From the NCBI RefSeq assembly GCF_024323335.1, contig NC_066579.1, forward strand, positions 558,001-622,000: 64,000 nt of DNA, given 5' to 3'. Positions 47,279 to 59,878 of this stretch are shown here, in pieces. The notes beneath the pieces are model-generated. The model was not told where the DNA came from. It was given only the letters and a program-made list of their open reading frames with translations, and did no database searches. Numbering within the stretch: the stretch's first letter is position 1; every line of letters begins with the position of its first letter. The stretch comes from Lathyrus oleraceus. Lineage: Eukaryota > Streptophyta > Magnoliopsida > Fabales > Fabaceae. A program made the translations under genes and the position numbers.

Positions 47279-48901
47279 ATGGATCTCGAACAAACTGTCA
47301 AAGATCTCCAGACTCAGAATGCTCAATTCAAGGAGATGATGCTGAGCTTATCCAAGGGACAGGAGGAACTGAAGGCTCTTTTGGCCGAAAAGAAGAAGGA
47401 CAAGAAAGCTGTGAGCTTCATTAACCCGGGCAGAAGGCGTAAAGGACAGGCTACGGGAATCAAATTTGGAATCCCGAATGGCCCAGAAGAGGGGGCGGAA
47501 AAGGATTCAGAGGAGGAGGACGCTGATTTCTCTAACCCTGAGGATGAGGATGAAGAGTATGAAGATGAACAGTACTCTCCAAGAGATGATAAGTACAAAC
47601 TGCTGGAAGAGCGCATGCTAGCCATGGTAGGGTCAGAAGACACCTGGTCTGGATTTCGAAAGTCTGGGTCTGGTCTCTGATGTGACCATTCCCCGCAAAT
47701 TCAAAATCCCCACTTTCACTAAGTACGATGGTGCATCCTGCCCTCAGATGCATTTAAGGGCTTATGTGAGAAAGATTCGAGCCGCATACCCACTGATAAG
47801 AAACTGTGGATCCACTTCTTCCAAGAAAGTCTGTCTGGCACTCAGTTGGAATGGTATTATCAGCTCGAGAGCTCTGACATCCGCATCTGGACTGATTTAG
47901 CAACAGCTTTCTACAAGCAGTACCAGTACAATTCTGAATTAGCGCCTACTCGGCTACAGTTGCAGAATATGGCTATGGGATCTAAAGAAAGCTTCAAGGA
48001 GTATGCTCAGAAATGGAGAGATTTGGCTGGCAGGGTCAAACCCCCTATGACTGACCGAGAGTTAGTAGACCTGTTCATGGGTACCCTGACTGGCCCATTC
48101 TACAGCCATCTACTGGGGAGTTCTTCATCAGGTTTCACTGAACTTATACTGACAGGTGAACGGGTGGAGAGCGGCATTCGAAGTGGAAAGTTACAGGCAG
48201 CTACTTCTACAAGCAGTAAGAAATCCTATCATGGGAAGAATGAATCGAATGCTGTGTATGGTCAGAAGAATCATAATAAGAAAAATGGTGACCATGCCGT
48301 TGGAGCAGTGACAATTGCAGCCCCGCCAGCTCAAAACTTCCAGCAAAGACAAGACAGACCAAGAAGGCAGTTTACCAAGCTCAATATGACTTTAGCACAA
48401 GCACTGCAAAGCATGCTGAAGGTAAATTTAATCACTCTCAGAGGTCCTCCTGCAAATGTCAACACTGCTTCGCCTCGTTATAATCCCAATGCCAGGTGTG
48501 CATATCACTCCGATAGCCCCGGGCACGATACAAACGATTGTTGGCTGTTAAAGAATAAAATTCAGGACATGATCGACGCTGGGGAAATTGAGTTCGAGCC
48601 TCCGGAGACTCCTAATGTCATCACCGCTCCTATGCCTAATCATGACAAGGCTGTTAATGCTCTCGATGACAATCCTCTCATCACTACTGTAGCAGACTTA
48701 ACATCTCCTCTCCCAATTATAAAGAGGAATTTATTGCAAGCTGGTTTATTTCCAGGTTGTACGGAAGATTGCAATCTCTGCATACTCCGGCCCGAGGACT
48801 GTTTGGAATTGAAGAATGGTATTCAACAGCTGATAGACGATCGTACAATTCTCTTTGAAAGGGTTTCTAAGACGGAAAACCTGTTGAAGAAGTATCTGTG
48901 A
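47279..48901 (+). pseudogene. Ogre gag
   Basis: Starts MDLEQTVKDLQTQN with a coiled coil (residues about 1-40) and an acidic linker (EEEDADFSNPEDEDEEYEDE). Two compensating one-base shifts near 47640 and 47795 put 47650-47790 (TIPRKFKIPTFTKYDG) in another frame. The retrotransposon gag core then follows (ATAFYKQYQYNSELAPTRLQ, KEYAQKWRDLAGRVKPPM) and a zinc-knuckle-like CAYHSDSPGHDTNDCW. It ends at TGA 48899-48901, out of frame with the protease, which continues one frame over. Confidence 0.8.
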
Positions 48902-50312
48902 TTGCAAGGTCCAAGGTTCCCGTGAAGATTACTGCTCCCAGAATACCTGTAAAGATTATTGCTGAGCCCAGAGTAGCTCCCCTGATCATTACTGCACCTG
49001 GCCCGATCCCGTATTCCTCAAGCAAAGCTATTCCGTGGAATTATGGAGGTGATGTTTACATCCATGGTGTAAAGCAAGTTGGCAATTCTGCTAATCCTAA
49101 TGACATTGTTGGGACTAGTAAAGTTACTCGAAGCGGAAGGATCTTCTCTCCAGAGATCTCACCTCCAGTTCCCGAAAACCGAGGAAAGGAACCAGTCAAC
49201 CCTTCTCAGTCAGAGACACCGATCGAAGCTACTACTGAAGACGTTGCCAAACGAGAAATGGAAGAAGTGCTGAAAATCATCCGCAAGAGTGATTTTGATG
49301 TGGTAGAACAGTTGGGGCATACCCCTTCCAAAATCTCGATGTTGTCCTTGTTGTTGTCTTCTGAATCTCATGCCAATGCCTTGATAAAATTCCTGAAGAC
49401 TGCCCATGTACCTCAGGAGACCTCCGTCGATCAGTTCGAAAACTATGTTGCTAACCTGACTGTTGACGACGGCCTAGGTTTTTCCAATGCTGACCTGACA
49501 CCGGCAGGAAGGAACCACAATAAGGCCCTGCATATTTCTATTGAGTGTAAGGGAATCACTTTGGCTCATGTGTTGATCGATAATGGCTCTTCCTTGAATG
49601 TGCTACCGAAAGTCGTGCTCGATAAACTTGACTGTAAAGGCATTGAATTGAATCCTAGTGACATTGTGGTGCGTGCTTACGATGGTGCAAAGAGTGTTGT
49701 CCACGGTGAAGTTGTTCTCCCTATCAAGATAGGACCTCAAGTCTTCAACACTACCTTTCATGTAATGAACATTCGCCCCGCCTATTCCTGCTTGCTGGGA
49801 CGCCCCTGGATTCATGGGGCAGGTGCTGTAGCTTCGTCTCTCCATCAAAAGCTGAGATATCCAGTAGAGGGAAAGATTGTCACTGTGTGTGGGGAAGAAG
49901 AATACATTGTCAGTAGTGTGCATACCTTCAGATACGTTGAGATGGATGGTGAATTCTTCGAGACTCCAACTCAGTCATTTGAAGTGGTTCCTCCGCCTAG
50001 TCCTGTCCTTAAGCCAACTCCCCTTGTGCCCGAGGTTATTCGAGCTCCTCCTGCTATGATTTCTCTGAAAGATGCTCAAGCTGTGGTCGAAGATGGTGGC
50101 TGTACTGGCTGGGGTCAACTGATCAACGTACCGTACAAGTCTGACAAAGCTGGTCTGGGATTCAACTCTGGAAAGATGGTCAAAGATCAAATCAATGTTG
50201 TAGAAGATGCTGACAGTGATTGCGACCTGGATAGCTGGATCTACCCAACAATTGGCAACGGACTCAATAATTGGAAGGCTGAAGACACTATCCCGATCTC
50301 CTTTAGTCAGGA
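48870..50312 (+). CDS. Ogre protease region with G-patch (first pol exon)
   Basis: Open frame continuing gag sense from about 48870 (PVEEVSVIARSK) to the putative splice donor at 50313. The aspartic protease active site is IDNGSSLNVLP (about 49577-49610), followed by YSCLLGRPWIHGAGA. Near the end, GCTGWGQLINVPYKSDKAGLGF (50099-50165) is a G-patch-like segment characteristic of Ogre. Unspliced, the frame stops at TAA 50314-50316, inside the intron. D-N-G replaces D-S/T-G at the active site, as in some Tat elements. Confidence 0.75.
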
Positions 50313-50553
50313 GTAATTGCTATTGTCCATTTAGTTTTGCAAACCTTTATTTTTTCAATTGAACTTCTTAAAAGCATTGTGTCTATACCCGGGGCACAAT
50401 AGCTAATTTGTTAAGGGTTTGTCATTTCATAAGCATATTCATATTCAATAAATCAATGGACTTTTTCACATTCAAATATTGCGCTCTTTATTTTTCCTGT
50501 CGTCTTTCAAACAAGCTATGCATTCTTACACACACTCACGTAACAAATTGCAG
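50313..50553 (+). other. Putative Ogre intron between protease and RT
   Basis: Donor GA/GTAATT at 50313 and acceptor TTGCAG at 50553 (241 bases). Splicing removes the TAA at 50314-50316 and joins GA to ATCC, giving an uninterrupted frame SFSQE-SVSTLDP into the RT exon. A spliced intron at this position is known for Ogre; the exact borders here are inferred from sequence. Confidence 0.7.
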
Positions 50554-53500
50554 ATCCGTATCCACTCTGGATCCTATTGATAATAATTCCGCTACTGTTC
50601 ATTATGACTTCGAAAATCCGATCTACCAAGCCGAAGATGGAAGTGAGGAAGATTGTGAAGTCCCTGGAGAGCTTGCCAGACTGTTACTGCAAGAGGAAAG
50701 TACTATACAGCCGCATGAAGAGTCACTCGAAGTCGTAAATCTAGGTACTGAAGTGGAAAGAAAAGAAGTTAGAATAGGAGCAGGATTGGAAAACAGTGTC
50801 AAAGAAAGATTGATTCGGATGTTACATGACTATGTAGAGGTTTTCGCTTGGTCTTATGAAGACATGCCCGGGTTGGATACCGATATAGTGGTGCATCGAC
50901 TGCCAACGAGGAAGAATGTCGTCCTGTTAAGCAAAAGGTTCGTCGCATGCGTCCTGAAATGTCCGAGAAAATCAAAGCCGAGGTTATGAAACAGTTCAAT
51001 GCCGGTTTCCTAGCCGTTACTTCTTACCCTCAATGGGTTGCTAATGTGGTACCAGTACCGAAGAAAGAGGGTAAGGTGCGAATGTGCGCAGATTACCGAG
51101 ACCTGAATAAAGCAAGTCCCAAAGATGACTTTCCACTCCCGCACATTGATGTTCTGGTAGATAACACCGCTCAACACAAAGTATTCTCATTCATGGATGG
51201 ATTCTCGGGTTATAACCAGATTAAGATGGCACCTGAGGACATGGAGAAAACTACGTTTGTGACGCAATGGGGCACTTTTTGTTACAAAGTAATGCCATTC
51301 GGTCTAAAGAACGCCGGGGCAACGTACCAGCGTGCTATGGTGGTTTTGTTCCATGATATGATTCATCATGAGGTAGAAGTATATGTGGATGACATGATAG
51401 CTAGATCTCACACTGAAGGAGAACATCTCGATCATTTATACAAACTGTTCGAGAGGTTGAAGAAGTACAAGTTGAGATTGAATCCGAACAAATGCACTTT
51501 TGGAGTAAGATCCGGTAAACTCTTGGGCTTTATTGTCAGCGGTAAAGGAATTGAGGTTGACCCGGCTAAAGTGAGAGCTATTCAAGAAATGCCAGTTCCC
51601 TGTACGGAGAAAGAGGTAAGAGGTTTCTTGGGACGCTTGAACTACATTGCTCGATTTATTTCCCACTTGACCGCTACCTGCAAACCCATCTTCAAATTGC
51701 TGAGGAAGAATCAAGAGATGATATGGAATGACGAATGCCAGGAAGCTTTTGACAAAATCAAGAACTACCTCCAGGAACCTCCGATTCTGATACCACCAGT
51801 TGAAGGAAGACCTCTAATCATGTATTTGACCGTGTTAGAAAATTCAATGGGGTGCGTATTGGGGCAACATGACGAGTCTGGTCGAAAAGAGCATGCCATA
51901 TACTACCTGAGCAAAAAGTTTACCGACTGTGAAACAAGATACTCACTGCTCGAGAGAACTTGCTGTGCTTTGGCCTGGGCTGCTCGCCGACTAAGACAGT
52001 ATATGTTGAATCAGACCACTTTGTTGATTTCTAGGATGGATCCCATCAAATACATGTTCGAGAAGCCTGCCCTCTCCGGAAGAATAGCGAGATGGCAGAT
52101 GATCTTAACAGAGTACGATATCCAGTACACTACCCAGAAGGCAATCAAAGGAAGCGTGTTGGCTGATCATTTGGCTCATCAAGCGGTGGATGATTACCAA
52201 TCTATGAATTTTGAGTTCCCAGATGAGGATGTCATGTTTGTTACGGATAATGAAAAACCTAAACCAGATGAAGGACCCGAATGGGGATCCCGATGGACTA
52301 TGGTCTTTGATGGATCTTCTAATGCATTGGGCCATGGTGTTGGGGTTGTACTCATTTCTCCCGGAGGTTACCATACACCTCTCACGGCTAGACTATGTTT
52401 CCATTGTACCAATAATATGGCTGAGTATGAAGCATGTATTTTTGGACTCAAAGCTGCTATAGATTGGCGAATCAAGTTTTTGAGTGTGTACGGAGATTCG
52501 GCCTTGGTAATCAGTCAGATCAACGGGGAATGGGATACTAAACATCCAAATCTCATCCCTTATCGAGAGCGGGTGATGACATTAATCCCATACTTTGAAG
52601 AGGTAACATTTGAACATATTCCACGAGAGGAGAACCAGTTGGCAGACGCATTAGCTACCATGTCATCTATGTTCAGAGTCAGATGGGGCAGCGAAGCTCC
52701 CAGGATTACCATCGGACGGTTAGATGAACCAGCTTACTGTTATGGACTTAACACTGAGAAGGTACAGGAGAAACCTTGGTTCCACGACGTGAAAAGATAT
52801 TTAGAAGCTCAGGAATACCCTGAAGGGGCGTCCGTCAACGACAGAAAGTTCCTGAGGAAGTTCTCCGCTAAATTCTTTCTGAGTAATGGAGTGTTATACA
52901 AACGTAATCATGACTCGACTCTGCTTCGCTGTGTGAATAAAACGGAAGCAGAAAAGATTATGGAAGACATGCATGACGGTATTTTTGGGACTCATTCTAA
53001 TGGACATACAATGGCTAAGAAGATTCTGAGATCAGGGTATTATTGGTCTACCATGGAAACTGATTGCCACCATCACTCCAGAACCTGTCACAAGTGCCAG
53101 ATCTATGCGGACAAGGTACATATGCCTCCTGCTCCATTGAACGTGTTAACAGCTCCTTGGCCCTTTGCAATGTGGGGCATCGATATGATTGGAGAGATTA
53201 AACCCACGGCTTCTAATGGACATCGCTTCATTCTTGTCGCTATTGATTACTTTACGAAGTGGGTAGAGGCAGCCTCATTCGCTTCTGTCACCAAGAATGT
53301 GGTGGCACGGTTCGTCAAGAATAGCCTTATTTGTCGGTATGGCATCCCTGAAAGGATTATCACTGACAATGGTACTAATTTGAACAACAAGATGATTACT
53401 GAACTCTGCACGCAGTTCAAAATTAAACACCATAACTCTTCTCCGTACCGGCCAAAGATGAACGGCGCCGTAGAGGCTGCTAATAAGAATATCAAGAAGA

Positions 53501-54024
53501 TCATACAAAAGATGACGGTAACGTACAAAGACCGGCATGAGATGTTACCGTTTGCCCTTCACGGTTATCGCACTTCAGTACGCACTTCGACAGGGGCAAC
53601 TCCTTTCTCTTTAGTCTATGGAACGGAAGCCGTTTTACCAGTGGAAGTCCAGATTCCCTCTCTAAGAATCATGAAAGAGGCGGGCTTAGATGAAGATGAA
53701 TGGATTCAGACACGACTCGATCAGATAAATTTGATTGATGAAAAGAGACTTGCGGCTGTTTGTCATGGGCAGATATATCAGAAACGCATGACCCAGGCAT
53801 TTAACAAAAGAGTCAAGAGACAGGTGTATCAAATTGGTGACTTGGTGATCAAGCGTATCATTCTACCCCAAGGTGACCCCAGAGGCAAGTGGACTCCCAC
53901 ATACGAAGGACCATTCGTGGTTAAGAAGGTATTCTCTGGTGGAGCCATGATACTTGCTACAATGGATGGCGAAGACTTCCCGCATCCTGTGAACGCGGAC
54001 ATAGTTAAAAAATACTACGCATAA
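50554..54024 (+). pseudogene. Ogre pol: RT, RNase H, second RNase H, integrase
   Basis: After the intron, STLDPIDNN leads into an acidic linker and YVEVFAWSYEDMPGLD. A one-base shift near 50915 then moves sense to the frame open from 50947 to TAA 54022-54024. RT: MCADYRDLNKA, MPFGLKNAGATYQ, catalytic YVDDM (about 51381). First RNase H at about 51830-52150, degenerate. The second, archaeal-type RNase H has FDGSSN (52306), AEYEA, GDSALV and NQLADALA. Integrase: CHKCQIYAD, GIDMIGEI, TDNGTNLNN, NGAVEAANK. No chromodomain, as expected for Tat. Intact apart from the one shift. Confidence 0.9.
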
Positions 54025-55394
54025 AAGAGACCCGCTAGGTCGACGTACCTAGGCAAAAGTAAGGGCATCCCGGCGAACCAAAAGGGTTCGAGCAAAAATT
54101 AGGGATAAACATATAAAGACGTGCACCCGGCAAGTCGAAAACCTGAAAAGGCGGCTTGGGCAAAAAAGGGTATCCTGGTGGACTGAAAACCTGAAAAGGC
54201 GGTCCAGGCAAAAATTAGGGATTAAAGCGCATGACTATGTCCCGTTCTCAGTCAACTTTCATCCAAGTTCCAGGGACTGACCAAGCCAATCACTTCTATC
54301 CGACAGCAGGGGATGAGATGCTTGAAGACATAATGGCAGTAGTAGACTTAAAATCAATAGGACTTTTTCTGCATAGCTGTCTCTTTGTTTTTGACAATTT
54401 CCTCTTACTAGGATTTCTGTCTCCTTGTACACAATTTGCCTGTTTATAGGCCTCCTTTCAAAATTTGCCCAACCTTCTTTCAAAAAAAGATACCTTAGTT
54501 TTACTTTTTCTGTTTTGTTTGCGTAAACGCCCATTGATTTAATTTGAATTAATATATGCATTTGAATATGACCAATGTTTACCAAAATACATGCATAGAA
54601 TAGCAATAGCAATTACTACAAGACTTCGGGATCGAGGATAAGGTCTAATCATGCTTCCAACGAATCCACTATCAATTCTCTTCCCCCAGCAAGCCTGTTT
54701 TTCCCCGGAAGAAGTTGGCAATGTTCCCCGGCACAACCAGCTATTCCCCAACCAAGGTCGGCATCATCAGGCAGATTGATCATCTCATCCATCCCTAGCC
54801 AGGCTCTGTTGAATATCTCTACCATCAGACAGAAATCAGAACCCCCAGCCGAGAGAGGGTCCTCAACACGAATATCTCCAATCAGTAGATGGGGATTTAT
54901 TTTCCCCAGTAGAGTCCCCAAGCAGAACTTCTCATACGCATAACTCATTCGTTACATCATTTCGCAGCATACGCCTGCATACAACATTCGCATTTATTTT
55001 CGAAAGCATAAAACATCTCATGCATCATGACATGGCATAAAGCTAACTTTTCTTTGCAGGTTAATCATCCTCCTGATATAGTCAAAGTAAAAGGCTCATT
55101 CAGGCAGACGCCTTTATCAATCACAGACAAGATTCAGATACATATTCCAGATGCAATTCAGGGGAACATTCATTCTGACAACACTTCGATATCCTCCTAG
55201 CGATGGCATCTTTAAGCCCATCCCAGACATTTATTGCAAGTACAACGTATACAGATACAGCCTAACATATGGTTCATTCTGATTCAGCTCAACATATGAC
55301 TCTTTCAACTCAGATACGATCTAACGTACGATCCAGTCTGATCTTCAACAACTCAAGTATGGTTTGATGTACGACCAAGTTAAACCTCCATTTT
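54025..55394 (+). other. Ogre 3' region, non-coding
   Basis: No gene seen. At 54135-54220 a short repeat 'aacctgaaaaggcgg...ggcaaaaa' occurs twice. From 55170 there are loosely repeated motifs 'cagatacgatctaacgtacgatccattctgatc', which recur at 56190-56330 on the far side of the minisatellite. Confidence 0.7.
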
Positions 55395-56165
55395 CTCAGG
55401 TGCTACCTTCGGACAGGTACATTCCTGAATGGTAGTCTGGTATACGGCTACTCCCCTTGCTCAGGTGCTACCTTCGGACAGGTACATTCCTGAATGGTAG
55501 TCTGGTATACGGCTACTCCCCTTGCTCAGGTGCTACCTTCGGACAGGTACATTCCTGAATGGTAGTCTGGTATACGGCTACTCCCCTTGCTCAGGTGCTA
55601 CCTTCGGACAGGTACATTCCTGAATGGTAGTCTGGTATACGGCTACTCCCTTTCTCAGGTGCTACCTTCGGACAGGTACATTCCTGAATGGTAGTCTAGT
55701 ATACGGCTACTCCCTTTCTCAGGTGCTACCTTCGGACAGGTACATTCCTGAATGGTAGTCTAGTATACGGCTACTCCCTTTCTCAGGTGCTACCTTCGGA
55801 CAGGTACATTCCTGAATGGTAGTCTAGTATACGGCTACTCCCTTTCTCAGGTGCTACCTTCGGACAGGTACATTCCTGAATGGTAGTCTAGTATACGGCT
55901 ACTCCCTTTCTCAGGTGCTACCTTCGGACAGGTACATTCCTGAATGGTAGTCTAGTATACGGCTACTCCCTTTCTCAGGTGCTACCTTCGGACAGGTACA
56001 TTCCTGAATGGTAGTCTAGTATATGGCTACTCCCTTTCTCAGGTGCTACCTTCGGACAGGTACATTCCTGAATGGTAGTCGAGTATACGGCTACTCCCTT
56101 TCTCAGGTGCTACCTTCGGACAGGTACATTCCTGAATGGTAGTCTAGTATACGACTACTCCCTTT
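55395..56165 (+). repeat. Minisatellite in Ogre 3' region, 12 units of 64-65 bp
   Basis: Units start CTCAGGTGCTACC at 55395, 55460, 55525, 55590, 55654, 55718, 55782, 55846, 55910, 55974, 56038 and 56102. The first three units are 65 bp; the first four read 'tctggtatac', the first three with 'ctccccttg'. Later ones are 64 bp with 'tctagtatac' and 'ctcccttt'. Unit-to-unit identity is very high, showing recent amplification. Confidence 0.95.
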
Positions 56166-56620
56166 TCAGCAGCTTCAGCCTAACGTACGGCTCATTCTGC
56201 AACTCAGATACGATCTAGCGTACGATCCATTCTGATCTTTCATCCCCAGCAGAGTCATCTGCCTAATGAACGGCTCATTCTGCAACTCAGATACGATCTA
56301 GCGTACGATCCATTCTGATCCTTCATCCCCAGCAGTATAGCATACTCTGACTCCCCAACGAAGTCAACAGCATAATGGAGGGTTCACTATACGGTCTGAT
56401 GTATGACCCGGTGTGACACCCATGTCTCTAGATATCGTCTAATGTACGACACAATCTGGAAATCTCCTCAGCAAGTTTCTTGGATGGCATCTTTAAGCCC
56501 ATCTCCGTCAAGACAAATGAACAAGTGCAAATTTTTGGGGCATTCTAAGTGTTCAATAATCTTTCACCTCCAGACCACGAACGGCACCTACCATTCTACT
56601 CTCTCGGTTTAAGAATATTG
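56166..56620 (+). other. Ogre 3' region after the minisatellite
   Basis: Non-coding. Two near-copies of a segment of about 70 bases ('ctcattctgcaactcagatacgatctagcgtacgatcc') lie at 56190-56340. Confidence 0.7.
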
Positions 56621-56632
56621 AACAGGGGCAGC
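56621..56632 (+). other. Ogre polypurine tract
   Basis: AACAGGGGCAGC directly precedes the 3' LTR. Confidence 0.65.
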
Positions 56633-58771
56633 TGTCATACCCCAAAATTTGCCCGTTGGTATTACAAAGCATTTCTCAAGACCCTCCGACTTATTCTGCA
56701 AGGCACCGACATCAAGTGAACAAAAGCCCAGCTCACAACAGGCCCAATCCAAAAGGGGCCCAAAATAGCTTGCTCGCTAGGCGAGCAATCCCTTCGCCTA
56801 GCGAATGCTTCGTCATGGCACTCGCCCAGCGAAGCGTCAGATCCAGGAAAAGGCCCAGACCTAGTTTGCTCGCTAGGCGAGCAATTCCTTCGCCTAGCGA
56901 AGCTTGCGAAGTTTGAGATTTTTGGACCTCATTTTAAGCCCATTAGGTCACTACTACCTCTACTATAAATACCTGCTCCTCTGCTACGAAAAAAACACAC
57001 ACAGACGGACGAAGACGGACGGAAACACGCATCCAGAGGGAGAAACACAGAAACCCTGCTGATCCAAAGAATTCAGAAGGCGGAAACCCTGAAGGCCGTT
57101 TATTCACTCCGAAGCTACCGCCGTCCAACTCAATCCGGCTCGCCAATTCAAGGTTACAACTTGATTTGCAAACAGGTTAGCCTCACTATTATCGCTTTAG
57201 CTTCTTAATTGGCATATGATTATCATTTGGTGTCCTTATTTTGCATGTGGTATCATTTTAGTATCTTAATTTGCATGTGATATCGTTTTATATTTTCAAT
57301 TGGCATATGGTACCACTTCATGTTCTTAATTTGTGGATTATAATTGAATTCATAAACATCTTGAGGTCTTGCATGAGAATTTACATGTGTTTGCCTATTG
57401 TGAAACTGAACCATATAATTGTATGTTGGATGCCATAAGCCATGCTGCAGGTTGAGGTCATAATGTTTTCAAATTTCAAACCCGTGGCCGCTCGCTAGCT
57501 CATCGCTAGGCGAGCCCGCAGCGAGCCTTCGCTGAGCCTTCGCTAGGCGAAGCAGAGGCGACCGGGCCAGGGGCTGCTTTGCTTTTTGCTGCCTATTTCA
57601 TGTTTACCTAATGATGATTCTGCATTATTTGGCCTAAATTCTTGGCTGCTATATTTATCTTATGATGCAATTTCCAATTGTATTTTATGCTTTAATCCGT
57701 GTGTTCATGGTAAAGGTTAGCATACTTCCGAAGAAATAGCCAGTTAGGTACTCCGCTTTACGCATGGGAAGCCTTCATGGAGAGGGATTCTAAATTATTT
57801 CACTTTAATGTGAAGATTCATATTGAGTGCCTAATTAATTTTACTACATTAATTTTTAATGTAATGTTGATTTTAATGTATCGATTTAATGCGGTATCAT
57901 CATAATTACCTAATGGACTTAAAACATGGACTTTAAATAAATGACATCGGACCTCTCTTTATTACCCCACGATTACAATATTACGGTCATGTCCCGCGAA
58001 CGTGGGGATACCTTTAGCAAAGACCCTTCGGTAAAATCATCATAGTCCCTCGGATGTTGCCTTCGAAATTACGATTTTGTCCCTCGATGACCCTTCGGTG
58101 TAGCCTACGGTTAAATGATGATAGTCCCTTCGAATGCTAAGGTATCCTCACAACTGTTGCCTTCAATGACCTATCGATGACCCTACGATGACCCTTATAC
58201 ATCCCCAGGATAAAACTACTTACTTCTCAATAGTAAGGACAGTTTTACCCTCATAAGGATGGGAAATGCCCAGAAAGACCTCGGACAGGTATAACCTTAA
58301 TTGCTCACTCATAACAAAAAAAAATGCTTTTCACACCCCACACCTTTCAAATATCTTTTGGAAAATCACCACTCAGCATACATCCATACTAGGATCATTG
58401 CCGAGTTATATTTTTCTAAACTACTTTCAAAAAATCCAACGAGATAACCACTTTGTATACATTCATGCAAGAATCATTACAAAGTTAAATTCTCCTTTTC
58501 AAAACATTTTTCACACAGTTCTCAACCATCTTTTTCAAACTAGAAAACATAAATGATTGAGCAATTAAGAGCCCATGGATAACCATGGATACAAAGGGTG
58601 CTAATACCTTCCCTTTGTATAAAGTACCTCCCGAACCTAAGAATTTAAAATTAAGGTCTTTCCTGTTCTTTTCCACCTTTCCTTAAGGGATAAAAGAAAA
58701 GTCGGTGGCGACTCTTGCTAACCGCGACATTGCGATTACAAATCCAATGAGGTCCAGTTCACCGTATGACA
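56633..58771 (+). repeat. Ogre 3' LTR
   Basis: 2139 bp, near-identical to the 5' LTR (about eight differences by eye, roughly 0.4%). Confidence 0.94.
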
Positions 58772-59291
58772 ACCGTAAGTTGTTATAATATGCCTTAAGG
58801 AGTGAAAGGAGTATACCTTAACCTCTTAAGTTATCATCTAACAAATCAGCATCCAAGAGGTCCATGCAAATTGAATTCGCAGAATTGGTTTTACCATTTA
58901 CCTCCTTACCTTCGATAGGCAGTCTCAATAACATGTAGACATCTTCTAACGTCACGGTACATTCACCGGTTAGAAACCAGAATGTGTGTGTCTCGGGACG
59001 CCATCTTTCACATAACGCAAGAATAAATTTATTATCCACCGACCAAGATATTATTTTGTTTATATGTCCAAAATCGGCGAGTTCGACATACTGTTGAATC
59101 ATCGTGTCCATGTGTAAAAATTCGTGGACCCGAGTTCGAAATCTAGAAACAACTTATAAAAGATAAACAACAAATTAAGTATCGTTATTTAAAATTATTC
59201 TAGACAAATAATAGAAGAATTAAACGCTTACATAAGTTGTTATGCTTGCAATTGTGCCTCTATGCGATTCATCCATTATGAGGAGAGACAT
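58772..59291 (-). pseudogene. PMD pseudogene copy B, N-terminal part
   Basis: Continuation of 41277-42913 on the far side of the Ogre. Start at 59291, core MIQQYVELADFGH to LLRLP, and the same TAA stop as copy A (near 58818). Near-identical to 37424-37943. Confidence 0.8.
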
Positions 59292-59437
59292 CTTGTTAGA
59301 GTAAATATTTGGAATAGTGGTTGTTGCAGATGAAAGAGTTGTTGTTGTTGAGGAAGAAGTGATTGTTGGTGGAAAAAAATGTGAGACTTGCTTTGCTATT
59401 CATAAGGTGTGACATGCAAAAGTATGAATGCATGGAT

Positions 59438-59878
59438 AATGGTGTGACATGCCAAATGGTTTGGCGCCCGTCTGCAATTGTCACATGCTAGCGCCAATCA
59501 AAGTGGCGCCTCCTATGCTTGCATGCATGCTTCATCTTAACCTAGGTTGGCGCATGCATGGCTCTGCATGCTTAGTTTCGAGGTCTGCATGGAAGACAAG
59601 GTAGCGCCAATTGGACTGGCACCCATGTACAAGGGATACAAGATAGCGTCAATTGGACTGACACTAGGGCTTGCATGATTGACATATGAATTCCATCTAG
59701 CTTGCATGTTTGACACATCCCTTCCGTCTTGCTTTCATGCTTGACACATCACTTCCCTCTAGCTTGCATGCTTGACACATCACTTACCTATTTAAGTGTC
59801 TTACTATCTACATCCAACAATCAACACAAATTCATCTGCACCCAAAAATTACTTTTCATCTACATAAGAAATATTACA
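59438..59878. repeat. PMD-MULE spacer, copy B
   Basis: Copy of 38090-38530: the GGCGCC/CCAATTGGA motifs followed by the 'gcttgcatgcttgacacatca' short repeats. No gene. Confidence 0.7.

Larger units (their letters stand above)
42914..58771 (+). mobile_element. Ogre-type (Tat lineage) Ty3 retrotransposon, 15.86 kb
   Basis: Complete element with perfect 5-bp target duplication ACCGT (42909-42913 and 58772-58776); copy A has the empty site at 37424-37428. LTRs of 2136 and 2139 bp differ at about eight places. The primer site matches tRNA-Arg. Layout: ORF1, gag, protease with G-patch, an intron, RT, RNase H, second RNase H, integrase, a long 3' region with a minisatellite, purine tract, LTR. This combination identifies Ogre. 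Several single-base frameshifts break the ORFs despite the young LTRs. Confidence 0.95.

Noticed and set aside
55395..56165. Regular repeat resembling a CRISPR array
   Set aside because: The whole 64-65 bp unit is repeated with no variable spacers, and it lies in the 3' region of a plant retrotransposon.
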